Shown: positions 50,894 to 64,000 of the stretch, one piece after another
Numbering within the stretch: the stretch's first letter is position 1
How the letters are laid out: each line of letters begins with the position of its first letter
Assembly (NCBI RefSeq): GCF_047495875.1
Contig: NC_092460.1
Location: 8,360,520-8,424,519 of the forward strand
Direction: 5' to 3'
From: Pithys albifrons albifrons
Lineage: Eukaryota; Chordata; Aves; Passeriformes; Thamnophilidae
Length of the DNA stretch: 64,000 nucleotides
Notes under the pieces: generated by a model
Seen by the model: the letters and a program-made list of their open reading frames with translations, nothing else
The model's database searches: none
What the model was told of the DNA's origin: nothing
Made by a program: the position numbers and the translations under genes

Positions 50894-53561
50894 TATTAGG
50901 AAGAGTCATATGGGCTGAGTTAATTTAAAAGTAATAGACTGAAATTGTCCACATTACTTTTATTGAACTGACAGTGCAGGTCCACTGCTGCTAAGAAATT
51001 AATCCCATTTTACAGAATCACAGAGCAAGGTCGTAAAAGTTACTGGTTTATCTTTTTAAAAAATAATAAAAAAATTTAAACTTGAGCTCTGATTTTTACT
51101 TCCAGAATATGGGGATTTCTTAAAAGACACTATTCAGGAAATAAATAGGAGAATTAGAGGTATGCCAGACTGACCATATAGCTATTGGGTTAAATTTATG
51201 TTCATCAGGAAATGAATGTCTCCCTGCTGATTATCAAAAGATCAAAGCCTGAAAATAAACTTCAGACACCTTTGACATGTGTGAAAGAAAAGAGTGGAGT
51301 TCCAATAAATCCCTTAACCCTCACTGAAAGGACAGGATCCCTTCAGAAGGCAAACGATCCCAAGGGCTTGGTGACCCTTGGGACGGTGCAAGTCGTTACT
51401 GAACGGAGAGGAAAATCAGGGTGAAGAGTCCAAAGTTAGGGACCTTGGTTTGGTCCATCTACCCAAGCTGGTCCTAAGAGATCAAAACATCCAGCAATGA
51501 ATTGTCCCCCAAATCAAAAGGGGCAGGATGCTCAGTACTATATTGTGCTGAGGGCCTTTTGACTGCAACATTCACTCAGTCTCCCATCCCAGCTATGTCT
51601 GAGCTGGTTAACATTTTGTACTTTAAAATCTTCTAGTGTTTGGGCCTGAACAGATTTGCACAGCAAACAGGGGAGGTACAGTGCCAGAGAGGAGCCTGGT
51701 GAGCACAGCAGGACAGAAGCATCAGCAGGATCTGTGTCAGCAAAGCCTATTTCACCTTCGATAATACCTGTTTTATCATTACTGGACCCAATACAGCAGG
51801 CTACCAGGCAGGAAACCTTCCCTGCAGGATACAGTAGTCACAGTTGTATCTCCACATCATGCCTGGAAATTCTGACCTTTGTTTTCCTCAAAGTTTCATC
51901 CCCAAATTGATAAATTTCCTCAGACGTGAAATTAAAATCTTCAGCACCAAAAATATATTTGCATCCAAGGATACATGTCATTTCTCATATCCTGCTATTT
52001 AAATCATTTGACTTTGAGTGAGATATGGGAGAAATTTAAGTTTCAGTACATTTTAGTCTCCATCATGTCAAATTTACAACCCTGGAGTAAATCACACTGC
52101 CAAGACAAATGTCTTCACTTAAATCAGATTTGTTGCTTCCTTCCATACTTCAGAACATTAATAAAATTGGAGTTCTAGTTCATAATAGTATTTTCATCCT
52201 CACTGTGCCAGGAAAACCACAAGAAGTTCACAGAAACCTTAATTCATTCTCCCCACACTCACTTTGTTAGGCAATTCTAGGCTCTGGTTTTTAGCAGTTA
52301 TGTGAACGTGTGTGAATGTGACTCAGATTGCTACCAGTGTACCAGCATGCACACAGTCGGTCCAGATAGACCAAGATTTGCTTTAAATGTCTTCTCTAAA
52401 TGCTGCTCTTATCTTCAGACTTCCTGAAGATTAAAGTCATTAAAAACAACAAAACAGCTCCTTGGGAAAGGGGTAAAAGCACCTGAAAGCAGACAAAAAT
52501 GGCAGGGATGTTTACAACTCACTGAAATTACCTGAAATTTCTCCCCTAGGTAAAAGAAATTTCTAACAATTGTTTTTCTCTGTCATCTTTCCAACATCTC
52601 TTACATCTGCACTCTCAAGAGAACCACGGCCCTCTTTCATTTCTGGATCTGATGCACAATTATAGCAGCTGCTACTGAAGGTGATTACAGATCCAATCTC
52701 TTCAGTAAATGCAAAGGAGATGATCGTTTTATGTTTCCCCATTGCAGCACCACCCTTGGACCCCAGTCAGAGGTCAAGGCATGTTGCTTTAGTCTTTATG
52801 CCAGGTTAAAAAGCAGACCCCCACTGAGACACACAGCACTGAGACAAGGGTGGTACAAAGGTATAAAGTGCACTTGTGTAGCAGCAGATCACAGAGCAGA
52901 AACCTCAGCACAATAAAAAAGGGACATCATTTGAAGATGCATTTTTGACCCAGTGCTTGAGTAGTCATTATTCCTGAACCTAGACACTGACACAGATAAA
53001 GCAAGTGACACAAACCTGGCTTTCTAGCTCAGAACAAGGAACATGAATGCTCCTTTCTAACTGCCACCCATCCCGTGTGGCTCCATTATCCATGGCTTGT
53101 CAAGAACCTTCCATAATGGGAGGCACATGTCACTGGAATGTTGCTGGGAACTCGGTGTGATTCAAAACGCTTACTGCAGCATTATTACAGTAATCTTTCA
53201 GCATGCTTTTACTCCCCAACCTCTCCCCATTTTAACAAAACAATCCTAAGCCTGTATTAACAACAGGGTTTAATGAAAACCATACATTTCATGATGAGTG
53301 TTTGGTCATGCATGGGAGATTTGTTTGGAATCAGGATCACTTCTCTCTAGGAATATGACAGGAGATTAAATCATTAAAAATGTATAGTCTGTAATTAGTT
53401 TATCATTGCCAGAATTGCAGGAGTATTTTCCAACATAAAACTGATGCCACCAGCAAGAGATCATTCTGAAAGATCAATGTTGCTGAGATATCAAAAAACA
53501 AAGTAATTAGCAGACAGCAGGCACACTGTTCTCCTCTGTACTTTTTTCTTTCACAGCCACA

Positions 53562-53614
53562 TGCATACAAATATATATATACACATATATATATACACAC
53601 ATACAGACACACAA
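53562..53614. repeat. compound AT/AC microsatellite
   Basis: An interrupted run of AT and AC dinucleotides, with two (AT)n blocks separated by ACAC and ending in ACACAC-type units. It is a simple repeat, probably polymorphic in length. A short minus-strand open frame rich in Tyr, Ile and Cys through it is an artefact of the repeat. Confidence 0.9.
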
Positions 53615-54250
53615 TGTAACTCCCTCAGGTGATGGGATGGACTCCACAGAAACACTATTAGTGATTGTCTTCACTGATGTGGTGATGTAAGATTATTCTG
53701 AAGCATCACCATCTTCTGAGCCTTGAGGATTTATACTAACTGCATAATTCTGGGGAAGCAGCAGAAAGCGCCACAAACAGGATCTTGGTATTAGTTAATT
53801 ATGGCACTGCGATATTTTCACCAGAGGCATTCCAGAAATAAACTGCAGTACAGTGATGCTGTTTGTACTGCAATAGTTAAGGTGGTTTCAGACCATAAAT
53901 TATAAACCTCATTTTTCAGAGTTTATGACAGGGTTATAAAAAAGGAACCAGCCCTAGCCAGTTTTCTTTTATGACATAAAAAAATTAGCTATTTGAAAGC
54001 TATACATTTATGCATGAGTTCAATGGTTTCAAATGGTTTTTCCCCTCCCACACTCTCCTATTTCCAGCATGGACAAAGTCATTGTCACATTTGATGGCCA
54101 TTCTCCTCTTCCTCCACACTGTGCCCCAGCCCCTCAGATGGACTGCCACTTAAAATCAGATTCTTTTGTTTTCCAGGGGGAATTAGCAATCTTATGTGAG
54201 TCAGCATCCCTGGACAACTCTTTGTGTGTATTTAGTAAGGAAATATTAAA

Positions 54251-54345
54251 GCTGTCATTTTCAATACGAGGTTCGCAGACCCCTGGGGGACTAATTTAAA
54301 GGGGTCTGGAAAAAATAATTAAGAAAAGTCAGTCTACTGTCAGCA
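54251..54345 (+). mobile_element. probable old non-autonomous hAT-type DNA transposon fragment
   Basis: The start resembles the ends of vertebrate hAT/Charlie-like elements: a 'cattttcaa' stretch followed by a 'gaggttcgcagacccctggggg' type sequence at 54269-54289. The core contains a perfect 9-bp inverted repeat, CAGACCCCT at 54276-54284 and AGGGGTCTG at 54300-54308, with a 15-nt loop. Both the wording and the hairpin are typical of short hAT-derived repeats, but I could not define both terminal inverted repeats or an 8-bp target duplication. The boundaries are therefore approximate and the family unnamed. No transposase coding sequence is present. Confidence 0.35.
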
Positions 54346-55173
54346 GGCTTAAACTCACTGAAAAAGGGCCGACACCTCATCAGGAAAATGTCTGTAAGAC
54401 TCACAAATAAAAAAAAAATCAAACCTTCACTGAAATACTAGATAATTTTTTTCTAAGGAAAATATGAATTGAAAGCAGCATAGATGGTTGGTGTCAGCTT
54501 CCAGTGCAGAGTTTCTTTCAAAAGCAGACGTCAGCCTTATAGGCTCAGAGCTTACATAAAGCAGTTGTAGCAGCACATGCCAGCAGCCTTCAAATGGAGC
54601 AGTGAATGCACACAATATCCACTGCTCCATGGCCAAGGTCACCACCTCACTGAGCTGTCACTGAACCTCCACTTTCTGCTTGCACATATGGACAAGTGGA
54701 AATAAACATGTCATCCTAGCGCTCTTTTAAATTTGAGTTACTTTCTGGATCTCAGTTTCTTCAGAGTTGCATATCAAGGAAGAAAATGTCCATAACTTTT
54801 CATAAAAGCCAGACTGTTCTTGCCTGATCTTACCATTCCTTTGTCCCTTTGGATGTGGTGGGACAGGCTGCCAGCCATACATCTTTGCCTTTTTAAATAC
54901 TATTTGCACAAGACAGCAGAGTGTAAGCACAAACGCAAACCAATGGTGCCAGAAGTGGAGACTGAGCTCTTCCTGGACTAACAATTATCTTGATGCTTGT
55001 GGGCTTCACTTTCAGGAACTGAGGAAGCCACCATGTGCTGAGCTGAAAGTGTTCAGAGTCATGTGCCAGGTCCCTTTGCAAATAGGACACAGGATCCTAA
55101 GTCACTTATACTCTTATTTAATATACTTCTCACTGCTCACTGTTATTGCCAAAGAGTTCTATGTTCAGCTCGA

Positions 55174-55191
55174 ATATATATATATATATAT
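55174..55191. repeat. (AT)9 microsatellite
   Basis: Nine uninterrupted AT units. A further short TGTATATATACA palindrome lies at about 55371-55382. Confidence 0.9.
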
Positions 55192-58100
55192 TCATGTGGA
55201 AAAATCTAGAAATCCAAAATGCTCCGTGATAATCAAGCACGTCTTTTAGAATACAGTTTGGTTTTATCTGAGCTTTTCAGTTAAAAAAATATAACCATTT
55301 TTCATGACCATGCACACAGCACCAAGACTTTCTATGTGCACAAACATCCTTAATTTCTACATAACTTATGTGTATATATACATGAGAAAGAATGTAGATC
55401 AACGACACTTATCAGATATTAGTCACAACTTCTTGAAAGGAATATGATATTTCTGTTTGAATCACACTTTAAATACTTTAAATTGAGATACCAAAACCTC
55501 TTCAACATCATTAACCTGGATTGAAAATAATCAATAAATAATCATTTTGCATGTAAGTATGAAAGGCAAATGTCTGATACATTAATTGTGAAACCCCTTC
55601 TGTACTAATGGTTGCCATAACCTAGGGGATCGATTCCATTATGGATATTTACACAGTGACCTATTAGGAATACATGGAAGTATAATTTTTTACATTGATT
55701 ATCCATCCTTAAAACAGATAGTAATGTATACTTAAATGTATGGATTGCAAAAATCATTTTTAACCTTTATTACATACTCTTTGTTGAAAAGGAAATCGTT
55801 TGAGCATCATGGAATGAAGGACACAATTTCAATTTATGTCTTAAGAACAGAGGACAATTATGAATGCACATAAAAAAACCCCTCTGATTTGTAATTGTTG
55901 AGTGAGTTACCTAGAACACAAATCTTTCAAATTTGAACCCAAGCAAACAATACAGACATTGCTGGGATAGCATAAAATAAATCCATATTGAACTTTCACA
56001 AATTGTATCATCTTTTGAAAACGCATGAAGCAAAATTCTTCTTCTGAATAGCTCCAGTATAAACCCACATAAACTGTAACCAGTATGGTGGCTGGTGAAG
56101 GCGGAACATTTTAATTTGATAAACCTGTCTTGTGACAAATTTCCATAGTAAATAGCAGGGTTACTGGGGAGACAACTGCAAATTCAGCCATGAGCTGTAA
56201 CAGCTTTGAGGTTACACAGAAAGGCACCTGAGGGAGATCACCTCCAGCCATATCATCTGCACAGGTGCCTGCCTGCCCCTCTGAGCCACCAGGGAAAGGA
56301 AAAACTTCCTCTACTCCAAAGGGGGAAAGCTCCAGTGGCCATAGGGTGAGCTGGGAATGAGAAGTTGGAAGTGGGAACATGGCTGTTGTCAAGGCCCTGA
56401 ATGAGCCAAAGGCTTCTGCAATGCTGACCCTCTCTGTCTAGAAGGGGTGGTAAGATGCTATAGCCCCATCAAAAGGACATGAGCATTCAGACCTGACAAT
56501 GATGGTCACTGCTATATGGGCATACCTGGAGAAAATGGAGAGAGTCTAACTTGGGACAGCAGCTCTTTTGTAAAAGTGAGGTCTGATCATCTTCAGGTTG
56601 GTTTTACAGCCAAAGCTTCTTTCATTTGGCAGTAGCTCTGCGTGGAGCTCTCTCCAGAACACAGAACGAAAAATAAACTAAGGTCTCCTAGTACATTTAA
56701 AACAAGTTGTCACTAGGTTAATCAAGCCCCAAAGAAAGCATCTAGTACCTGCTCTTAGCAAATTCACTTACTGATTATCAAATCAATTTAGTGATTCGGC
56801 GAAGTGCCCATCATCCCTCAAGGCTGTCGCCACACCTGTCAACAAAAACCAGGCGCCGACTCCTCTCTTAGGGACATAACATGTGTCAATTTGAAGGTCC
56901 TATTCAAATCACAGCTTCCTGCCAGTTCTGATCTCCTCCTCCATCTTTCATGCCATAATCTTCTTAAAATGAACAAAACCCACTGGTTTTGAAAGTGCTG
57001 AATTTTCCACCTGCTTGTGAGGTGGCACAGCAGGGACAGCAGCAGACCTGCAGTAAAGCACCGGTCAATACCAAGAGGCTGAAGTACCAATAATTCCTCC
57101 CAGGTGCTCAGAGGGCAGCCACTGATCTTTACAGTCTTTATCATAAAAAGGAATTTTTGTTGATGTTGCTAGGTAATTAGGTCTTTTTCCAACATGAGCT
57201 TCTCCCTTGCTAGTTACGGCACATATACTTGGTGCAATCGGGGAAGCAATACTGCCCTGCTGAATGCCTCCTGTCCTTCACAGCAGCAGTCATTAAAAAT
57301 AAAATTCCCAGTCCATTTGGATTTGACAAATGCCCATGCATTTGGGGGAAGCTGGTGAGTATACAAGGGAAGCAGATCTAAATCTCGTTCCATACTTATC
57401 TACAGGGTACTTATCTACGTGAGCATTATTTCAAGCATGCACACACTATTTCTGGGTCCTGGGCTGTGCATCACAATCCCACAAATAGTTCCTCACAATG
57501 CAAAGCAAGACACACTAACAAAAAGAAGGCACATCATGTTTAACCCCACTATTAACTATTTGGCATTATTAGAGCCTGGGCAGTATCTTAATCTACAAAA
57601 GCAAAATCTCAGCCGTGCCCAGCTCCCCCTCCTCTCCATGACACAGCATCATGGAACCTTTAAATTCAGACTAACTCTTGCACAAAACACCCTGCTGGCG
57701 TGAGCATTGCAAAGTCTCAGACCTGTTCAGTATGAGGCCCCATTTTAATCTTCTGAGCATCCTTTCTCTTTAAAGCATAAGCAGATTAAGTTCACTGAGT
57801 ATCTTTCTTCAGCAATCACGGTAGATGCATTAAAATACAGTAAATGAGGAAGGCCCGATAAAGCTGTAATGAACACATTATCTCAAATCCCAGATTGCTG
57901 TAACTTTACAGAAGTAAAGAAATGAACCTAAGAACAGACTTTAAATACTGTTTCAAGGATAAAGTATCGATGTATTGATCTTATGAGTGCTATTATCAGA
58001 TGGCTATCTCTGGCTGTCAGGTGAATCCATTCACTGCTAGAAAGACACACCAGGTTGTCAAGCCTGGCAATTATCCTTGCTAATTATTTCTCTCCAACTC

Positions 58101-60295
58101 TCCTTTTCCAGTTCTAGCTTCTGACTACTGCCAAGTTATTCCATGTAGTGTTACCAAAACATTTTCCACTTCTATCTTAGTTAATTACAATGGGAAAACA
58201 TCTGAACTAACTCTGCTAATAATGAAGCAATATTATGTCAGAGACCAAGTGTGGATGTTTTGCTACCTCAGGTGTTAAATAGGCCAAAACAGTTTGCTAG
58301 GAACCTTTCTCTGAAATGAGAGCTTGCCCTTTTTCTGCAGAAAACATTAATTTCCTCTGACATGGTCTCACCTTCAAAGTCCTCAGAGCTGAGCCCCACA
58401 TTTGAGCTTTCCTATGGTTCATATATATTTCATATTTCTTTTCTTTAAAATGGAAAAACACAATAGCTGTTTGAGCTGCAAGAATCCATAAATTGCTGTT
58501 TTCAGTTTCTTGAAATACTAACTTGTAAGATTGTAATTCTGTACCCTGGAGATACAGCAATCCTCTTCCAGTCTATGCACAGTATGGGGACACACAGCCC
58601 AGAACACACATCCTCAATGCCATGAAGGAAAGAGGAACAGGAACATTCTATCAGAGGCAGCATAAGGAATATTTTCAGTCTTGACAACCTTGGGTCTTGG
58701 TCTTGTTACTACTAAACTGTCTGATAAATCACCATATGGTTTGGTGGGAGGGCTACCAGGCCTTCCAGAAATGGAATGCCAGCAACAACAGCACGTGGCT
58801 TCCAGCATTACGTTGTAAACAGCATGTGCTTCAATGTCACCGACTCATATGATTGAAGGAATCTACTTTGGGAAGAAGGAGGAATAATAGATGAGACTGA
58901 AGAGAAAGACACAACTATGGATTTGACGATGGGTAACTCCATTTATGTTCAGGAAACACTGAGTTTCACTTTTACTCTCTTGAAATTTCATCTTTTGAAT
59001 GCAGGTCATTAAGTGAGTGCTCACATTCCTGTCTCTGAAACAGAATGAGAGCTCTCAAGCAAAGAATTTCAAATGAATCTTTTTAAAAACCTTCCTGTTA
59101 TCACCAATCTCCTATTTTGAACAGGATGTAATGACATTTCTTTTTCTTAAGGGATATTATAGTCCTTCCTTGAACATGCCACCTCAAGATTAAATGTGTC
59201 ACTCAACTCTCAGCAAGCCACCTTTTCCTCAAAGAGCACCAGCCTGCCCTAAGACGATCTAGACCACAGAGAAAGGAGAATAGAATTTCCTACTCAACGA
59301 AGGAGGATGAGAAACTTAACAAAAGAGGTTTCCTCTTCTTTTCAAATGAATTTTGTAATTTTGACTATTCATCTGTGGGTAGTTTTGCATTTTAAAAAGT
59401 TAAATCTGGTACCCTTTGAAAATCCTTGAGTGCTGCAGTCATTGAGTATTGAATTTGGTATCTTATTTGTAGGCACAACCACCCTGAAGGAATGCAAGGG
59501 CTTGATGCAGGTAAAAAAATATCAACTAAAATAACCCTTACAGCAACCTAGTTAAGGTAAAGATCAAACACAAGCAGTATTCCACTTATGAACTTGAAGA
59601 CAAAGAATGTAGTTTGAAAGTATATAAAGACAAAAATGACAAAATTCAAGGAATGCAATCCATTCATGGCATGATCAAATCCCAAAGATATCTCTCCCTT
59701 TCATAACAAATGTATGATAGATGTAGTACTAATGCATCTTTTTAATCCTCAAATTACATTAACCACTTATGGTGAGCAAGTTTGTTTATTCACCCTTTGT
59801 GTGGTGCCTGAGAGTCTGTTAAAAAGTGAGATTTTCCCCCAGTCCCAGAGAAGGATGATTCATCTTTAACTGATAAGAGAGACACTCTGAGTCTTCTTTT
59901 CCTGGACAATTAACAGCCCCCTCTGGAGAAATCAATGCTCTTTTGGCAGACCAGGTGCCATTTTCTGTGCTTGAATAAACTACTAACAAACTGTTAGGTG
60001 GGGAAAACCTCTTTCCCACATGGCAACACTATTTCTAACTCTGGAGGTAAGCCTGGATTTGTGTTTCTTACACACATGTAGATCAGAAACTATGTTTTAT
60101 AAAGAAACCCTACTGAATGGTCAATGGCCAATGGTAGCCAAGCACTCTTTGTGGGCTATGCTAACAAAGGTTTTCCTGCCTGGGCAGTGAACACGGGAGG
60201 CAGGACAGGCATTTCCTGGAAATAGGAGCCCTCTTTGTCTCCTCTCTGAAGCCGGAGGATAAAGAAAAACCCACTCTGCAGCCAGCCAGCCTAGG

Positions 60296-60326
60296 CAGGA
60301 TAGTGTCTGGTGTTCAGGATAGTGTC
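60296..60326. repeat. 12-bp direct repeat, 7-nt spacer
   Basis: CAGGATAGTGTC occurs at 60296-60307 and again at 60315-60326. It could be a local slippage duplication. No insertion lies between the copies. Confidence 0.8.
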
Positions 60327-61249
60327 CAGAAAAGGGTATTATTGGCCTTTCGAGGAATGTGTTGAAAAGCCCAACTATTTAGGGAATACAGAATTTTTCT
60401 TATTAAGCCAGGCAGAGAAATAGGAAGCAAAAGGACATACGTATTCAAGGATACAACTATTTTCCCCAAATTGTTTTATCTTTACAGAGAGACCAGAGTC
60501 TCTACGCATGAGCAAACATTTTTTTTCTTGTTTTCAACCACTTGATTGTTATTTCACTTCTACTAGACAGTAAACTCTTGCTGTGGTTTAGATCCTTTTT
60601 CAACTCTAGTTAACCTTCCCATCCTGTCTGGAAATACAATGCCTATGAATTGGGGAAATAACAAGGACTATGCTCATATTGCTGCCTGAAATCCTACATC
60701 ATGTGAAGCTTTATTATAGAAAAAACCCCAAGCAATTCATCCCTGCAAAACCTGTGGTTACAGCAGCAGCAGCATTGCTGCATCCTAAACAAGGAATTCC
60801 AGTAGGGCAGGTGCTGCACAAACCAAGCAAAGAGATACTCTTTGTCCCAAAGAGCTTTTAAACTCACTGTAAGAAACAGCAAATGAATTCAGTTGGGAGA
60901 GAAGGTAAATATGATACTACTGACCCACACAGCCCCAGTGAATGCATTTCACAGCTTGCCTCTCCCTAGAATTAAAAAACCTTTTGGTGACCTGCATTAA
61001 AAAATCAGTTCTAATGAAAACTTTTTTGGACACACAGATAACTAGAAAGCAAGATGTGTCTTCCTTGCTGGTTTACACAAGCTTTTGGTCATCATCTCTT
61101 AGAATGCAATTCTTTAACATATGATGAAATGAAAAAAAACCATCTGAATAAATGTACTGAGTTTTCTCACTGTGAAAATTATGTCTGATGTAATTTATTC
61201 TCTTGGCACAAAATTATAGCAACTGTTTAAAATTCTTCAATAAATAAAG

Positions 61250-61271
61250 AAACAAACAAACAAACAAACAA
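61250..61271. repeat. (AAAC)n microsatellite
   Basis: Five to six AAAC units follow an AAAT-type run (about 61239-61248). The stretch upstream is AT-rich and shows no recognisable retroposon body, so it is read as a simple repeat rather than a tail. Confidence 0.85.
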
Positions 61272-61857
61272 CCCCAAAGAACTAAAATGTAATCAGTAAA
61301 GTACCAGTATAATAGACAATTTAAATAATTTCCTGCTTGCTACCTTAAATTGTGATTCACACTGGTGAAATCTACTCCCATTGTTTAAGCCCCAGTGAAA
61401 CGACTTCCATGGGAAACACTGGCCAACAACTACCAACCAGCCCATTAACCATATTAAAGTTTTGTTTTGATCTTTTTGTGTGCCAAGGAAACATAATCAC
61501 TTCTTAACACATTTGTGCAATGTTTCTTTCCCCACACCTCCCCAATATTATCTCTCTTTGCTATTTTCAGCGGGCCATTTGGGAAAACATATCTCTAGCG
61601 GAGACACCCCAAAGTCCCAGGACTGTTAGATTTGCCTGACAGAAAAGGGCAGTGCTGAGCACTTACCAAGTTAATGTGTTTCTAACCAGCATCCCAGGAC
61701 CCTTGTGTGCAGCCAGCCTGGCACAGAGTGTAGGGCAAACCCCCCAACCTGTACCCTCGGTGCACCTGTACCTGTGCTCAGAGCCCAGAGACACTCAGGC
61801 ACCTGCAGCTCACCACCCTGTAAGACTCACATGCTTCATGGCTGTGCATTGGACACC

Positions 61858-61870
61858 AAAAAAAAAAAAA
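61858..61870 (+). repeat. poly-A run (13 A)
   Basis: Thirteen consecutive A. There is no polyadenylation signal or recognisable retroposed body immediately upstream, so it is listed only as a homopolymer. Confidence 0.8.
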
Positions 61871-64000
61871 CTGCTACCTGAGTTCCCACACTTCAAAAGC
61901 TGTGAGCAATTCTGAAAAACTTGGCCACCTCAGTCTTAAACAGGGAGTCATTTTCACTGAGAGCAATCAAACAGGCAAGTTTCTTTCACAGCATTAGTGA
62001 AGCCCCCATATCTATCCATTCGAAATGACACGGTACTTCAGTCCAAGATGTATTTGCACAGAGGGATGCTGAGGTTCAGCTGAGTCCTCACCTCACCTCT
62101 AACTCAGGTTAGAAAGCCTCCACACACAGCCTCCTTACCTGTGCTCATCTCTCACCATCACTGCTGGGGAGACGAGGCTCACATGAACACATTGGAGGAG
62201 AGCTCCTGCCAGAAGTCCCTTTAAGTGTGTCAAAGTCCTCCTTCCTTACAGCGACGGCCAGAGTCACCTCCACACAATAAAACACTTCTTGCAGCAGCCT
62301 GATAGACACTCTATGGTAGCTACCTTACAGACTGAAGCATCTCAGAATTAGCTATCACCTGTTGTCATCTTCCTTCTCCTCCCATAATCAAGTAACTATT
62401 CCAGAAGAACAGAATTTAGCAAGCTCACACACATTTTTTCCCCTTTTTTTGTTACACGGGGTGCCCAGAGCAAGTGCCAGTAAATCCGGTGGCCTGAGTA
62501 CCCAGGAAGCTCAGCACACAGAGCTCACCTTTACAGCTGGGGAGAGAGTCCCATTTTTCTAAGTCAGACAATCCCACGTTTCAAGCAACAATCCTGTTCA
62601 ATCTGCTACCTTTCATTAAAGTAGCTCTTACAACTCTGTCAAATTCTCCAACCTTTGTATTGATTTTTTCTCCTATTCAAAATAACTCTCCTTTACAACA
62701 AAAGTGGGATGTCAGCCTCTTATCTCTTATTTTCACCCCATCTGATCCTCCTTCTCCTTGTCAGTCTTTCCAGATTCCAATTAATCACGTAGAAAATCAG
62801 GGATTTATGTTAAGAAGAATGTACAACTCTTAGCTCATCATTAACATCCTGTAATTGCAGTGTAGTGCTACTGCCTCTGACCTTTTCAAGAAGTCAGTGG
62901 GAATCCTTTGGGGGAAGCAGGACATTCCCAGCCAACATGAAAAGAGTTATATCTGGTTCATGCTACTGGACAGTTATTTCAAAATAAAACTCTGGATGCA
63001 TTGTAACATTTGCAACTTGCTCAGAAATTACTGGGGCCTGACAGGCAGCAGGAAGATGCAGCCATAAAACCAAACTGCTGTTACATCCCTAAATTTTGTC
63101 TGGGTCTCTGTATGAATGGTCCCAAGATACGCTAACCCCTCCACAAAACATACTTGATTTCAAACCATCCTCTCCTGTTTCGTCTTAATTATCATGGGAC
63201 ATTCACAGAAAAGATCAGCCAGATGGAGACTAAATATGTCACTAGTACAAGATGGAGCATTCTGCACTAAAATGGAACTTTGATTACAATAAAGTCATTA
63301 ATTAAAGTCTCAACTGATTCTCCTGTCAGTATACAGGAGGCACTAAAGACAACTGTGAGGAGACAGTGTACCAGCTACACTAAGGAAAATACAACAGTAA
63401 ACCAAATAGTGATAAGATGATGTTTAACTTGCATTACTCACAGTAAAACATGATGGAAACTCAGTCATGTGTTCAATATATCCATCCATTTTATGCTTTT
63501 AAAACTATGATACCCTGATTTCCTGACAACAAGAAACCTGAACAAGATTTAAAAGCAGTGAAGAGCAAAAATAAGTAAAGTCTAGAGAGCGTTGAAATAA
63601 AATCTTACTTTACTGGAGATAAGACAGAAATGCAGATTTGGCTTTTTAGCATACTGCATGTTTAGAGTACTTTATTGGGATCCCTGAAGACTGTGGGAAA
63701 AGAGGAGACAGAAGACCATAAGAAAACAAAAAAACACATACTAAGTGTCATTTTGAAGAAAAAAATAATTAAATGTGAAAATCCCCAAGGCCATTTTCTT
63801 GTCTGAATGATTAAGTCAGAGGTGCTGTAAGAAATGCGGATGGAATAAGCACAGCATGCTAAATTCCCTGGACATTCTACAGCACAGTGTGAGTGTGTAG
63901 CGAAATCCTCACTCAGAGTTTCACCAGTGCATCTCCCATCAAAGTCACTGGGAGATCTAAATATCCCCTTATAAGTGTGGATTGGGTCCTTGGAGAGAAT

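Larger units (their letters stand above)
34412..54250. other. non-coding unique sequence between CR1 and hAT-like relics
   Basis: Patches richer in G and C occur at about 36400-37150, 38200-38420 and 39240-39660, set in otherwise AT-rich DNA. No splice-flanked open frame with a recognisable domain was found. Structures noted are the pyrimidine tract at 35245, the hairpin at 39255, the tandem repeats at 43211 and 50031, the CTCF-like site at 50878 and the microsatellite at 53562. Confidence 0.55.
54346..64000. other. non-coding, AT-rich unique sequence
   Basis: No exon, RNA gene or further interspersed repeat was recognised. Simple repeats at 55174, 61250 and 61858 and a short direct repeat at 60296 are present. 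Open frames are at most about 101 codons and their translations look random. Confidence 0.6.

Noticed and set aside
51013..51040. A cagaatcacagagcaagg stretch like the start of a reversed CR1 end
   Set aside because: The resemblance covers fewer than 20 bp and stops at once. The expected Lys-rich 'ggttggaagggacct' type continuation is absent.
53403..53612. Tyr/Ile/Cys-rich minus-strand open frame
   Set aside because: Half of it is a translation of the AT/AC microsatellite.
1..64000. CRISPR arrays, bacterial operons, tRNA or rRNA genes, or an undescribed defence or mobile system
   Set aside because: No regularly spaced direct repeats, cloverleaf-like sequence, rRNA words or tightly packed coding frames were seen. 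The texture is that of vertebrate non-coding DNA.

Overview
The window looks like about 64 kb of non-coding vertebrate nuclear DNA, most likely from a bird. It is AT-rich by eye and poor in CpG. It has no operon-like packing and no ribosome-binding sites, and no reading frame is long enough to stand out from chance. The best taxonomic marker is a CR1 LINE 3' end at 34261-34411, with the wording typical of avian CR1 copies. Recognisable interspersed repeats are otherwise very sparse, which fits a bird better than a mammal (no Alu, B1 or L1 3' ends seen) or most reptiles. The setting is probably intergenic or deep intronic; the sequence alone does not say which.

Layout. 1-10,000 is AT-rich unique sequence with small hairpins and homopolymer runs. 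10,000-13,300 holds a pyrimidine tract, a pair of AP-1-type sites and the one place where a decayed protein domain can be argued: a fibronectin type III-like reading at 12,426-12,750 behind a plausible splice acceptor. 13,300-34,260 is unique AT-rich DNA with inverted repeats, homeodomain-type AT motifs and a pair of CACGTG E-boxes near 25,450. 34,261-34,411 is the CR1 fragment, followed by a 49-nt pure pyrimidine run at 35,245. 36,400-40,300 contains patches with more G and C, and the strongest small inverted-repeat structure in the window (39,255-39,313). 40,300-54,200 is unique DNA with a CTCF-like motif at 50,878 and an AT/AC microsatellite at 53,562. 54,251-54,345 looks like an old non-autonomous hAT fragment. 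The remainder is unique DNA with AT and AAAC microsatellites and a poly-A run.

No gene can be annotated with confidence, so there is no pathway or gene cooperation to describe. I did not find an undescribed biological system. The observations worth checking are structural or regulatory candidates and one possible relic exon.
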